Of a DNA stretch of 64,000 nucleotides, positions 44,645 to 53,777 are shown one piece after another (positions within the stretch are counted from its first letter, which is position 1; each line of letters opens with the position of its first letter). Origin of the DNA: Amorphus coralli DSM 19760 (GTDB lineage Bacteria; Pseudomonadota; Alphaproteobacteria; Rhizobiales; Amorphaceae); the NCBI RefSeq assembly GCF_000374525.1, contig NZ_KB894572.1, forward strand, positions 62,001 to 126,000. The letters run 5' to 3'. The notes beneath the pieces were generated by a model. The model made no database searches. It had not been told where the DNA came from and saw only the letters and a list, made by a program, of their open reading frames with translations. Both the position numbers and the translations under genes were made by a program.

Positions 44645-46189
44645 ATGGACGGCGTTGAACTTCAGATCCTCTGGAGCAACATGATCGGCATCGTGTCGGA
44701 GCAGGCCCGTGCCCTGCAGCGCATCGCCTTCAGCCCGATCGTGCGCGAGGCGGGCGACCTGGCGAACGGCCTCTTCGATGCCGACGCCCGCATGGTCGCC
44801 CAGGCGGTGACCGGCACGCCCGGACACATCAACTCGCTCGCCGCCGCGGCCCGCAACCTGCTCGGCCACATCGACGTCAACGAGCTGAAGCCCGGCGACG
44901 TGCTGATCACCAACGATCCGTGGATGTCGGCCGGCCACTTCTTCGACATCACGGTGCTGTCGCCGATCTTCCGCGGCGACAAGCTGATCGGCTACGCCGG
45001 CTCCACCATCCACCACACCGACATCGGCGGCTACGGCATCGGCTCCGGCGCCCGGGACATCCACGAGGAAGGGCTCTGGATCCCGGTCACCAAGCTCTAC
45101 GAGGCGGGCAAGCCGAACGAGACGCTGTTTGCCATCATCAAGCGCAACGTGCGGACCCCGGACGCGCTGCTCGGCGACCTGGGCGCCCAGGTTTCCAGCG
45201 GCCTGATCGCTGCGGAGCGGCTCAACGCGCTCTGCGACCGCTACGGGCTCGACGACATCTCCGAGCTGTCCGACGAGATCATCAAGCGCTCCGAAACGGC
45301 CATGCGCGAGGCGATCTCGAAGCTGCCGCACGGCACCTATCACGGTGCCTCCACCTTCGACGTGCCCGGCGGCCAGACCATCACGCTGAAGACCGCGGTC
45401 ACCGTCGATCCGAACGCGGGCGAGATCACCATCGACTTCGAGGGCTCCTCGGGGCCGAGCGGTTCGGGCATCAACGTGGTGCCGGCCTACACCCATGCCT
45501 ACGCCACCTTCGCGGTGCGCTCGACGCTCAACCCGGACCTGCCGAACAACGCCGGCAGCCTGGCGCCGATCAAGCTGAAGCTGCCCGACGAGTGCATCGT
45601 CAACGCCAAGTATCCCTCGCCGGTGAACGCCCGGCACGTGGTCGGCATGTACGTGCCGTTCCCGATCCTGAAGGCGCTGTCGGAGGTGGTGCCGGACCGG
45701 GTGGTGGCGGAAGGCTCCGGCGCGGTCTGGACCATCCAGATCCAGGGCAAGGACGCCGAGGGCCGGCCGTTCACCAGCTCCATGTTCAACTATTCCGGTG
45801 GCATGGGCGCGCGGGCGGAGAAGCCGGGCCTGTCGGCCATCTGCTATCCGACGGGCGTGGCCGCGGTGCCGGTGGAGGTGCTGGAGGCGTCCTATCCGAT
45901 CGCCTTCACCTGCAAGGAGCTGGAGCGCGGGTCCGGCGGCAAGGGCCGGCAGCCGGGCGGCGACGGCCAGCGCATCGGCTACCGGATGCGCACCACGCAT
46001 CCGTGGCTGCTCAACACCATCCCGAGCCGGCTCAAGAACGCGCCGGAGGGGCTTGCCGGTGGCGAGGACGGCACCGCCGGGCGCTTCGAGATCAACGGCA
46101 AGCCGGTGCTCGACACCCGCAAGATGGAAATGCAGCCCGACGACGAGGTGTTCATGGTGACGCCCGGCGGCGGCGGCTTCGGAGCCTGA
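44645..46189 (+). CDS. hydantoinase/oxoprolinase subunit B (HyuB family)
   Basis: The 514-residue partner of HyuA starts with DGVELQILWSNMIGIVSEQARALQRIAFSPIVREAGDLANG, the HyuB N-terminal signature. ITNDPWMSAGHFFDITVLSPIF and SNGSTIHHTDIGGYGIGSGARDIHEEG-like segments provide the metal-binding His/Asp residues of the catalytic beta subunit. The Gly-rich C-terminus PGGGGFGA is typical. The ATG at 44645 lies 1 bp after the HyuA stop. Confidence 0.9.
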   Translation: MDGVELQILWSNMIGIVSEQARALQRIAFSPIVREAGDLANGLFDADARMVAQAVTGTPGHINSLAAAARNLLGHIDVNELKPGDVLITNDPWMSAGHFFDITVLSPIFRGDKLIGYAGSTIHHTDIGGYGIGSGARDIHEEGLWIPVTKLYEAGKPNETLFAIIKRNVRTPDALLGDLGAQVSSGLIAAERLNALCDRYGLDDISELSDEIIKRSETAMREAISKLPHGTYHGASTFDVPGGQTITLKTAVTVDPNAGEITIDFEGSSGPSGSGINVVPAYTHAYATFAVRSTLNPDLPNNAGSLAPIKLKLPDECIVNAKYPSPVNARHVVGMYVPFPILKALSEVVPDRVVAEGSGAVWTIQIQGKDAEGRPFTSSMFNYSGGMGARAEKPGLSAICYPTGVAAVPVEVLEASYPIAFTCKELERGSGGKGRQPGGDGQRIGYRMRTTHPWLLNTIPSRLKNAPEGLAGGEDGTAGRFEINGKPVLDTRKMEMQPDDEVFMVTPGGGGFGA

Positions 46190-46215
46190 TGCGCAACCCA
46201 CGCGGAGCCTGACCC

Positions 46216-46980
46216 ATGGAGATCAACGCGGCCTTCCGCCGGCGCCTCGTCGGCGGCGAGAGGATCATCGGCACGTTCGTGAAGACGCCGAGCCCGGCAG
46301 TCGTGGAGATCCTCGGCCGGGCCGGGTTCGATGTCCTGGTGCTCGACGCCGAACACACGGCGATGGGCCGCGAGACCGTCGATCTCTGCCTGCTCGCGGC
46401 GCGGGCCGCCGGGATCGCCATGCTGGTGCGGGTGCCGGTGGCCTCGCCGGAATGGATCGGCTCGGTGCTCGACAGCGGCGCGGCCGGTATCATGGCGCCG
46501 CACGTGACCTCGGTGGCGGACGCGGAGCGGATCGCCACGGCCATGCGCTACGGTCCCGGCGGGCGGGGCTTCTCGCCCTCGGTGCCGGCGGCCGGCTATG
46601 GCGCGCGCGGGATCGCCGGGCACCTGGAACGGGCAGCGGAGGAAGCCGTGTTCGTCTGCCAGATCGAGGATCCGGACGCGGCAGCTGCGGCCTCGGAGAT
46701 CGCTTCGGTCGACGGCGTCGACGCGCTGTTCGTCGGTCCCGTCGACCTGGCGGTCGCCTGCGGCCGGACCGATCCGCGCGATCCGGAGATCGCGGCACTG
46801 GCGTCGCGGGTGCTCTCGGTCGCGGCCGAGGGACATGCGCGCACCGGCATGTTCGTCGGATCCATGAAGGAGGCTGCGGTCTGGGATCGGGACGGCGCGA
46901 CGCTCTTCGTCGTCGGAACCGACCAGGCGTTCCTGAAGGCCGGCGCCGGAGCGGCGCTCGCTGGCCCCGACGCGGGCTGA
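46216..46980 (+). CDS. HpcH/HpaI aldolase family protein
   Basis: The 254-residue TIM-barrel class II aldolase has LVLDAEHTAMGRETV (catalytic His and acidic residues), the substrate arginine in MLVRVPVASPEWIG, metal ligands in VFVCQIEDPDAAAAA, and LFVGPVDLAVACG. Family members split 4-hydroxy-2-oxo-acids or related CoA esters into pyruvate or glyoxylate and an aldehyde or acyl unit. It lies between HyuB and an acyl-CoA ligase, so it may cleave the ring-opened product (inference). A GGAG site is 8 bp upstream. Confidence 0.9.
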   Translation: MEINAAFRRRLVGGERIIGTFVKTPSPAVVEILGRAGFDVLVLDAEHTAMGRETVDLCLLAARAAGIAMLVRVPVASPEWIGSVLDSGAAGIMAPHVTSVADAERIATAMRYGPGGRGFSPSVPAAGYGARGIAGHLERAAEEAVFVCQIEDPDAAAAASEIASVDGVDALFVGPVDLAVACGRTDPRDPEIAALASRVLSVAAEGHARTGMFVGSMKEAAVWDRDGATLFVVGTDQAFLKAGAGAALAGPDAG

Positions 46981-46990
46981 GGAGGACGGC

Positions 46991-48523
46991 ATGAACCTCG
47001 CCGAATGGCTGGTGCGCACCGCGCGCCGCGTGCCCGACGCGCCGGCCCTGATGCACGGCGCCACGGTGGTCGCGACCTATGCCGACTTTGCCCGGCGCGC
47101 CGCGCGGATCGCCACCGGCCTGCGCCAGGCCCACGGCATCCAGCCCGGCGACCGGGTGGCGCTGTTCATGGAGAACGCGCCCGCGTACCTGGAGCTTCTC
47201 TACGGGATCTGGTGGGCCGGCGCGGTGGCGGTGCCCATCAACCACAAGCTCCATCCGCGCGAGGCGGCCTTCATCCTGGAGGATTGCGGCGCCGGCCTCG
47301 TTGCCGCCTCCCGGCCGGACGAGGCGACGCGTGGCATGCTGGGCGAGGGGCGGGTGCGGCTCATCGACCTCGCCGGCGACGATCACCGTACGCTTCTGGA
47401 ACACGCGCCGATGGAGGCGCTGGAGCCCGTCCACTCCGACGCGCTCGCCTGGCTCTTCTACACCTCCGGCACGACGGGCCGGCCGAAGGGGGTGATGCTG
47501 ACCGTCGCCAACCTGCAGGCGATGACGTTCGCCTATTTCGTCGATGTCGACGAGGTGCTGGCGGAGGATGCCGCGCTCTATGCCGCGCCCATGTCGCACG
47601 GGGCGGGGCTCTACAATTTCATGCACGTGCTGCGCGGCAGCCGGCACGTGGTGCCCGTCTCCGGCGGCTTTGATCCGGCGGAGATCCTGGAACTCGCCGG
47701 CTCGGTGGGCAGCCTGTCGATGTTCGCCGCGCCGACCATGGTCCGCCGGCTGGTCTCCCACGCGAAGGCGGTGGGCCACGACGGGACGGGCATCCGCACC
47801 ATCGTCTATGGCGGCGGGCCCATGTACGTCGCCGACATCGAGGAGGCGGTGGCCGCGCTGGGCGAGCGCTTCGTGCAGATCTACGGCCAGGGCGAGACGC
47901 CGATGACCATCACCGCGCTGTCGCGCACCGAGGTGGCCGACCGTGCGCACCCGCGCTGGCGCGAGCGGCTCGGGTCGGTGGGGCGGGCGCAATCGTGCGT
48001 GGAGGTGCGTGTCGCGGACGAGGACGGGCGGACGCTGCCGTCGGGCAAGAGTGGCGAAATCCTGGTGCGCGGTCCCAGCGTCATGGCGGGCTACTGGCGG
48101 AACCCGGCGGCGACGGCGGAGTCCCTGCGCGACGACTGGCTGTGGACCGGCGACGTGGGCGCCATGGATGCCGACGGCTACCTGACGCTGATGGACCGGT
48201 CCAAGGACGTCATCATCTCCGGCGGCACAAATATCTACCCGCGCGAGGTGGAGGAAGTGCTGCTGCGCCACGCCGCCGTCGCGGAGGTCTCCGTCGTCGG
48301 GCGGCCGAGCGCGGAATGGGGCGAGGACGTGGTCGCCTTCGTGGTGGCGGCGGACGGTGATGCGGCGGATCCGGCGGCCCTCGACGCGCACTGCCGCGAG
48401 GCGATCGCCCGCTTCAAGCGGCCGAAGGCCTATCACTTCGTCGATGAGCTGCCGAAGAACAACTACGGCAAGGTCCTGAAGACGGAGCTCCGCAAGCGGC
48501 TCGCCGACGCGCCGGTCGGGTAG
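46991..48523 (+). CDS. class I adenylate-forming acyl-CoA ligase
   Basis: The 510-residue enzyme has the AMP-binding motif LFYTSGTTGRPKGVMLT, the gate region YGGGPMYVADIEEA with FVQIYGQGETPMT, the hinge-region motif WTGDVGAMDADGYLTLMDRSKDVIISGGTNIYP, and the C-terminal catalytic lysine in NNYGKVLKTELRKRL. It activates a carboxylic acid to its CoA ester. It is the last plus-strand gene of the TRAP-IclR-Hyu-aldolase cassette, starting 10 bp after the aldolase. The acyl substrate is not recognisable; aromatic, medium-chain or malonate-like acids are all possible. Confidence 0.9.
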   Translation: MNLAEWLVRTARRVPDAPALMHGATVVATYADFARRAARIATGLRQAHGIQPGDRVALFMENAPAYLELLYGIWWAGAVAVPINHKLHPREAAFILEDCGAGLVAASRPDEATRGMLGEGRVRLIDLAGDDHRTLLEHAPMEALEPVHSDALAWLFYTSGTTGRPKGVMLTVANLQAMTFAYFVDVDEVLAEDAALYAAPMSHGAGLYNFMHVLRGSRHVVPVSGGFDPAEILELAGSVGSLSMFAAPTMVRRLVSHAKAVGHDGTGIRTIVYGGGPMYVADIEEAVAALGERFVQIYGQGETPMTITALSRTEVADRAHPRWRERLGSVGRAQSCVEVRVADEDGRTLPSGKSGEILVRGPSVMAGYWRNPAATAESLRDDWLWTGDVGAMDADGYLTLMDRSKDVIISGGTNIYPREVEEVLLRHAAVAEVSVVGRPSAEWGEDVVAFVVAADGDAADPAALDAHCREAIARFKRPKAYHFVDELPKNNYGKVLKTELRKRLADAPVG

Positions 48524-48547
48524 CGAGGGCGGCGGAGGGAGCCGCTC

Positions 48548-50848
48548 CTACCGGGCGCGGGCGTCCCGGATCGCCTTCCAGACGCGATCCGGCGAGACCG
48601 GCATGTCGATATGATCGATGCCGAGCGGCGAGAGGGCATCGACCACGGCGTTGATCATCGCCGGGATCGAACCCACGACACCGGCCTCGCCGGCGCCCTT
48701 GGCGCCCAGCGCGTTGCGCGGCGAGGGGACCGGGTGGGTCGCCACGGTGAACATGGGGAACTCGCCGGCGCGCGGCATCGCGTAGTCCTGGAAGGAGGCG
48801 GTCAGCGGCTGGCCGGACCCGTCCTGATAGACCATGCGCTCCATGAGCGCCTGGCCGGCGCCCTGGACGATGCCGCCATGGAGCTGGCCTTCGACGAGCT
48901 TCTTATTGAAGACGGTGCCGACGTCATCGATCACGGTGTAGCGCACCAGCTCGACCTGGCCGGTCTCCGGGTCCACCTCCACCTCGCAGACATGGCAGCC
49001 GTTGGGGAACGTGGCGTCGTCGGTGGCGGAGAAATTCTCGCCCTCGAAGTCTTCGCCCGTCTGCCGCGCGAGATCCGGCAGGGTGATGCGTCGATCGGTG
49101 CCGACGATGGTGAAGGCGCCGTCGGCAAACTCGACGTCCTCCGGCGAAACCTCGAGCTCGTCGGCGGCCTTCGCCCGGGCGCTCTCCACCAGGACGTCGA
49201 AGGCACGGACCATCGCCGTGCTCGCCGCGCTGGTGGTGCGCGAGCCGAACGAGCCGATGCCGCGCTCCACCAGGTCGGTGTCGCTGGCCAGGTAGCGGAT
49301 GTCCTGAGGCGCCACGCCGATGCGCTCCGAAAGGAGCGTGGCGTAGGTGGTGCGATGGCCCATGCCGCTGTCGCCGCAGCCGAGCGCGAGCGAGACGGAG
49401 CCGTCCGCCTCGACGCGGATCTTGGCGAACTCCAGCATGGGCGAGGGCTGTGGCCCGCCGGCGATCTCGATGGCGTAGGCCAGTCCGATGCCGCGCATCC
49501 GGCCGCGCGTGGCGGCCTCGGCGCGCCTGGCCTCGAACCCCGACCAGTCGGCCAGCGCCAGCGTTTCGTCCATCAGGGCGGGGAAGTCGCCGCTGTCGTA
49601 AGTGAAGACGAAGCCGGTGTCGTAGGGCATCCGCTCGGCCGGGATCATGTTGCGCCGGCGCAGCTCCACCGGATCCCGGTCGAGCCGTCGGGCGGCGAGG
49701 TCGATCAGCCGTTCGATCAGGTAGATCGCCTCGGGCCGGCCGGCGCCGCGATAGGGCGACATGTTCTGGGTGTTGGTGAAGACGCCGTCGACGGTCGCGG
49801 CAATCTGCGGCGTGCGGTAGACGCCGGACAGCGAGCCGACATTGGCGACCATCGGATGCGGGGTCATCGGCGCGAGATAGGCACCGAGATTGGCCGACGA
49901 GGTCATCTCGAGGGCGAGAAAGGTGCCGTCCTCGTCCAGCGCCAGCGCGGCCTCGACGATCTGCTCGCGCGAATGGCTGTCGGCAAGGAGCGACTCGGTG
50001 CGCGCCGGATCCCAGCGCACCGGCCGGCCGGTCTGACGCGCCGCGGCGAGCACGACCGGGTATTCCGGGTAGGCGGAGTTCTTCATGCCGAAGGAACCGC
50101 CCGTGTCGTGGGCCACGACGTGGATGCGGTCCTTGTCGATGTTCATGACCTTGGCGACGCCCTCGCCGAGACGATGGGCGGCCTGGGTGCCGACATAGAG
50201 CGTGTAGCGGCCGGCGTCCGGATCCCAGGCGCCCAGGCAGCCGCGCACCTCCATCGGGGCGGCGGTGACGCGGGTTATCTCGAAGCGCTCGCGGACCACG
50301 TGCGGCGCGGCATCGATGGCGGACCGGACCGCGTCGGGGTCTCCCTTGACCACGCGGAAGCAGATGTTGTTCGGGCAGTCTGGCCAGACCAGCGGCGCCC
50401 CGTCCTGCTTCGCCGTGACGGGATCGACGACGGGATCGAGGTCCTCGATGTCGAACTCGATCAGCTCCAGGGCATCCTCGGCGAGGTCGCGGGTTTCTGC
50501 GACCACGGCGGCCACCATGTCGCCGACATAGCGCACCATGCCCTCGGCGAGCGGCCGGTAGGGCGGAATGTGCATCTGGCCGCCGCCCGGCGCCTCGTAG
50601 ACGAGGTTCGGCATGAAGACACCGGTCTCCGGCGGCAGATCGTTCGCCGTCAGGACCGCCAGGACGCCGGGGGCCTCGCGCGCGGCGGCGACATCGAGGG
50701 TGGCGATGCGGCCGAACGCCACCGGCGAGCGCAGGAGCACCAGCGACGCCTCGCCGTCGAGCCGAATGTCGCCGGTGTAGCGGCCGGCGCCGGTGACGAG
50801 CGGCCCATCTTCCAGACGGCCTTCGAAGCGTCCGAATGTCTCGGTCAT
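48548..50848 (-). CDS. xanthine dehydrogenase-family molybdopterin-binding subunit (orphan)
   Basis: The 766-residue large subunit of the CoxL/XdhB group starts at FGRFEGRLEDGPLVTGAGRYTGD, and has AHDTGGSFGMKNSAYPEYPVV, the Mo-cofactor loop MSPYRGAGRPEAIYLIERLID (form II, not the CO dehydrogenase active-site loop), and the C-terminal GAKGAGEAGVVGSIPAMINAVVDAL with the likely catalytic Glu. Such subunits hydroxylate aromatic heterocycles or aldehydes but normally need a 2Fe-2S subunit and often an FAD subunit. Neither is adjacent: the neighbours are an acyl-CoA ligase and an Lrp regulator. The partners must be elsewhere, or the protein works with a different electron acceptor. Confidence 0.9.
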   Translation of the reverse strand: MTETFGRFEGRLEDGPLVTGAGRYTGDIRLDGEASLVLLRSPVAFGRIATLDVAAAREAPGVLAVLTANDLPPETGVFMPNLVYEAPGGGQMHIPPYRPLAEGMVRYVGDMVAAVVAETRDLAEDALELIEFDIEDLDPVVDPVTAKQDGAPLVWPDCPNNICFRVVKGDPDAVRSAIDAAPHVVRERFEITRVTAAPMEVRGCLGAWDPDAGRYTLYVGTQAAHRLGEGVAKVMNIDKDRIHVVAHDTGGSFGMKNSAYPEYPVVLAAARQTGRPVRWDPARTESLLADSHSREQIVEAALALDEDGTFLALEMTSSANLGAYLAPMTPHPMVANVGSLSGVYRTPQIAATVDGVFTNTQNMSPYRGAGRPEAIYLIERLIDLAARRLDRDPVELRRRNMIPAERMPYDTGFVFTYDSGDFPALMDETLALADWSGFEARRAEAATRGRMRGIGLAYAIEIAGGPQPSPMLEFAKIRVEADGSVSLALGCGDSGMGHRTTYATLLSERIGVAPQDIRYLASDTDLVERGIGSFGSRTTSAASTAMVRAFDVLVESARAKAADELEVSPEDVEFADGAFTIVGTDRRITLPDLARQTGEDFEGENFSATDDATFPNGCHVCEVEVDPETGQVELVRYTVIDDVGTVFNKKLVEGQLHGGIVQGAGQALMERMVYQDGSGQPLTASFQDYAMPRAGEFPMFTVATHPVPSPRNALGAKGAGEAGVVGSIPAMINAVVDALSPLGIDHIDMPVSPDRVWKAIRDARAR

Positions 50849-51006
50849 GGTCTGTCAGAAACCTGGAGAAACAGCGATACGGGCGAACGGGCCGGCCAGA
50901 ATGCGGGCTGGTCCCCGTCCGCGCAAGCCGGTTCCGGCACGGCAAGCGGGCGGTGCCTTCCTAATACAGGCACAGCGGCGCTTCCGGCCGGATATTTTCG
51001 CGATCC

Positions 51007-51477
51007 CTACTTCGTCGGAATGTACTTGGTGGGGATCGCGGTGGTGAATTTCAGCTCTTCCATGGCGATCGAGGCGCTCATGTCGGAGAATTCGAGCTTC
51101 TTGATCATGCGCTGGTAGACGGCGTCGTAGGTGTCCACGTCCGGCACGACGATGCGCAGCAGATAGTCGGTCTCGCCGGTCAGGCGCCACGCCTCGACGA
51201 TCTCCGGCACGTCGGCGATCATCGCCCGGAAGCCGTCCAGCCATTCGGCCTCGTGGCGCGGTGCCTTCACGCCGACGAACACCGTCATCGGCACGTTGGC
51301 CTTGCGCCGGTTCACCAGCGCCACCCGGCGGCTGATCAGGCCCTCGTCCTCCAGCTTGCGCACCCGGCGCCAGCACGGGGTGGACGACAGCCCCACCTTT
51401 TCAGCCAGCGTCGCCACAGGCACCATGGCGTCCTGCTGGAGGATCTCCAGGATCTTGCAGTCGATGGCGTCCAGCAT
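51007..51477 (-). CDS. Lrp/AsnC family regulator
   Basis: The 156-residue protein has an N-terminal HTH (CKILEILQQDAMVPVATLAEKVGLSSTPCWRRVRKLEDEGLIS) and a C-terminal RAM ligand domain (VPEIVEAWRLTGETDYLLRIVVPDVDTYDAVYQ). Lrp/AsnC proteins form octamers and respond to amino acids or related acids. The start at 51477 (MLDAIDCK) has an AAAGGA site at correct spacing; an in-frame ATG at 51492 is less likely. It is divergent from the racemase gene and upstream of the molybdenum subunit, so it may control either. Confidence 0.93.
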   Translation of the reverse strand: MLDAIDCKILEILQQDAMVPVATLAEKVGLSSTPCWRRVRKLEDEGLISRRVALVNRRKANVPMTVFVGVKAPRHEAEWLDGFRAMIADVPEIVEAWRLTGETDYLLRIVVPDVDTYDAVYQRMIKKLEFSDMSASIAMEELKFTTAIPTKYIPTK

Positions 51478-51708
51478 GGCCGTTCCTTTCATTCAGGTGC
51501 GGGAGGTCGCCCGGCCGCCAGGCGGCAGGAAATTCGTCTGACTTTGAAAGTAGCATCAGATTGCATGATATGGGAAAGAAATAGAACGATATGATCCGGT
51601 CTTGCGGTATTCTTGGAGTGGATTGGTGTCCGTTGTCATCCCGGCGGGCGTAGGGTGCGCCCATGAGCCGGACCGAATTCAGTCCGGCGACGGCGAAGGA
51701 GAGACGCT

Positions 51709-52428
51709 ATGCGCACGATCGGCCTGATCGGCGGGATGAGCTGGGAAAGCACGGCGGTCTACTACCGCCTCCTGAACGAGGGTGTTCGCGACCGTCTGGG
51801 CGGCCTGCATTCCGCTGACATTCTGCTGCGGTCGGTCGATTTCGAGACGGTCGTCGCCCTGCAGAAGGCCGGCGACTGGGAGGCGGCCGGGCGAATGCTC
51901 ACGCAGATCGGCACCGGGTTGGAGGCGGCTGGCGCGGATTGTCTCATGATCTGCACCAACACCATGCATCTGTTGGCCGACGAGGTGCAGGCGGCAATGT
52001 CGGTTCCGCTCATCAACATCATCGACGTGGTCGCAGAAGCGGTGGCCGCGGCCGAGTGCCAGCGGCCACTGGTGCTGGCCACCCGCTACACGATGGAAGA
52101 GGACTTCTATGTCGGCCGCATGCGCAGACGCCACGGCCTGGAGCCGATGGTTCCGGATGCGGCCGGGCGGAGCCTCGTGCATGACGTGATCTTCGACGAG
52201 CTCTGCAAGGGACGCGTCGACGAGGGGTCCCGGCGCGCGTTCGTGGCGTTGAGCGAACGGGCGGCGGCGGACGGCGCCGACAGCGTGATCTTCGGCTGCA
52301 CCGAGGTCGGGCTTCTGCTGTCGCCCTCGGACGTGGCTCTGCCCGCCTTCGATTCCACCGTCCTGCATGCCCGGGCGGCCATCGACTTCGCGCTCGGCGG
52401 TGACGCGGCGACCATCGCCGCTGCGTGA
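51709..52428 (+). CDS. aspartate/glutamate racemase family protein
   Basis: The 239-residue protein has the two catalytic cysteines of the Asp/Glu racemase superfamily: C82 in LMICTNTMHLLAD and C197 in VIFGCTEVGLLL, and an N-terminal TIGLIGGMSWESTAVYYRLLN, the aspartate racemase form. It probably interconverts D and L forms of aspartate or a related amino acid without PLP. An AAGGAGAG ribosome site precedes it. The divergent Lrp regulator, an amino-acid responder, is a plausible controller. Confidence 0.92.
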   Translation: MRTIGLIGGMSWESTAVYYRLLNEGVRDRLGGLHSADILLRSVDFETVVALQKAGDWEAAGRMLTQIGTGLEAAGADCLMICTNTMHLLADEVQAAMSVPLINIIDVVAEAVAAAECQRPLVLATRYTMEEDFYVGRMRRRHGLEPMVPDAAGRSLVHDVIFDELCKGRVDEGSRRAFVALSERAAADGADSVIFGCTEVGLLLSPSDVALPAFDSTVLHARAAIDFALGGDAATIAAA

Positions 52429-52569
52429 CCGGCAGCGTCCTGCGCGTGGCTACCGCATGCAGGCGAGAGGCTTTGCGCGCCTGCTTCGATCTGGTCTAAG
52501 TCGTGGCACCGTACGGGCTCCGCGGGACGACGGGTGCCGCGGTCCGACGATTTGTGGGAGGCGGGCAGA

Positions 52570-53613
52570 ATGATGCACAACGAACAGGACGCGCTGCGCT
52601 TCCCCTGGCCCGAGGCTCCCGAGCCGGGCGTTCCGGTGGAGGTTGCCCCGGGCATTCTCTGGGTGCGTTTTCCGCTCCCCTTCCGGCTCGACCACGTCAA
52701 CATCTACCTGATCGCGGACGGCGATGGCTGGGCGGTGGTGGACACCGGCATTTCCGACGACGTGACGCGGGAGGCGTGGGGCGCGCTGCTCAACGGCCCG
52801 CTCGCCGGCCAGCCTCTGACGAGGCTCATCGTCACCCATTTCCACCCCGATCATATCGGGCTCGCCGGCTGGCTGTGCGCGGAGTTCGGCATTCCGCTCC
52901 TGACCAGCCAGACGTCGTTCCTGATGTGCAACGTCATCTCGCTGACGCCGGGCGCGGCGGAGGCCAAGCCCTATCGCGATTTCTACCTGCGTCACGGCAT
53001 GGATGCCGAAACGGCGCAAATGGTCTCCACCCAGGGGCACCAGTATCTGCAGATGGTGGCGCCGTTGCCGCCGACCTTCCTGCGGCTGCTCTCCGGCGAC
53101 ACGCTGACCATCGGCGGGCGCCAGTTCCGCGTCTATTCCGGCGACGGTCATGCGCCGGAGCAAATCATGCTCTACCTGCCGGAGGAGAAGATCCTGTTGG
53201 CCGCCGACCAGGTGATCGCGCGCATCACGCCGAACATCAGCGTCTGGGCGGTGGATCCGGACGGCGACCCGCTGGGCCATTATCTGCGCACCACCCGGAC
53301 GCTGGAATCGCACGTGCCGGAGGACACGCTGGTGCTGCCGGGCCACGAGCTTCCGTTCTACGGGCTCGCGGAGCGCTGCCGGCAGATCGTCAACCACCAC
53401 GAGGACCGGTGCCGGATGATCACCGAGGCCTGCGCCGACGGGCCGAAGTCGGTGGCCGAGCTGGTGCCGGTGGTGTTTCAGCGGCCGCTCGACCCGCATC
53501 AGCTCTCGTTCGCCTTCAGCGAGACCCATGCCCACGTGAACCGGCTGATCCGGCGCGGCGAGCTCGCCTGGATCGAGCGCAACGGCGGGGTTGCCTGCGT
53601 GCTGGCCAAATAG
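52570..53613 (+). CDS. metallo-beta-lactamase-fold hydrolase
   Basis: The 347-residue protein has the MBL core from about residue 25 to 265: H90, H92, D94 and H95 in VTHFHPDHIG, the later GDGHAPEQIMLY histidine, LLAADQVI aspartate and PGHELPF histidine. An additional C-terminal helical part (SVAELVPVVF to RGELAWIERNG) resembles a winged helix often found in the glyoxalase-II-like/LACTB2 group. The substrate is unknown; thioesters and lactones are common. The ATG at 52570 was chosen for the GGAG site; 52534 is also in frame. Confidence 0.87.
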   Translation: MMHNEQDALRFPWPEAPEPGVPVEVAPGILWVRFPLPFRLDHVNIYLIADGDGWAVVDTGISDDVTREAWGALLNGPLAGQPLTRLIVTHFHPDHIGLAGWLCAEFGIPLLTSQTSFLMCNVISLTPGAAEAKPYRDFYLRHGMDAETAQMVSTQGHQYLQMVAPLPPTFLRLLSGDTLTIGGRQFRVYSGDGHAPEQIMLYLPEEKILLAADQVIARITPNISVWAVDPDGDPLGHYLRTTRTLESHVPEDTLVLPGHELPFYGLAERCRQIVNHHEDRCRMITEACADGPKSVAELVPVVFQRPLDPHQLSFAFSETHAHVNRLIRRGELAWIERNGGVACVLAK

Positions 53614-53777
53614 CCCACGAAAAAGCGCCGCCGGCCGGTGCGGTCGCGCTCCACCTCGTAGAGGTCACCTTCCGGGCCGCATTTCTCCGGCACCGCCGCT
53701 GCCAGCGCGGCGATCTCGTCGGTGACTATGCGGTGGAGATCGAGGCGGAGGGGGTCGTCGGGTAGATGCCGACGGCC

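Noticed and set aside
46490-48436. 648-codon minus-strand open frame
   Set aside because: Antisense to the aldolase and acyl-CoA ligase, both with intact catalytic motifs.
48611-51118. 835-codon plus-strand open frame
   Set aside because: Antisense to the molybdopterin subunit, which has clear family motifs; the opposite translation has none.
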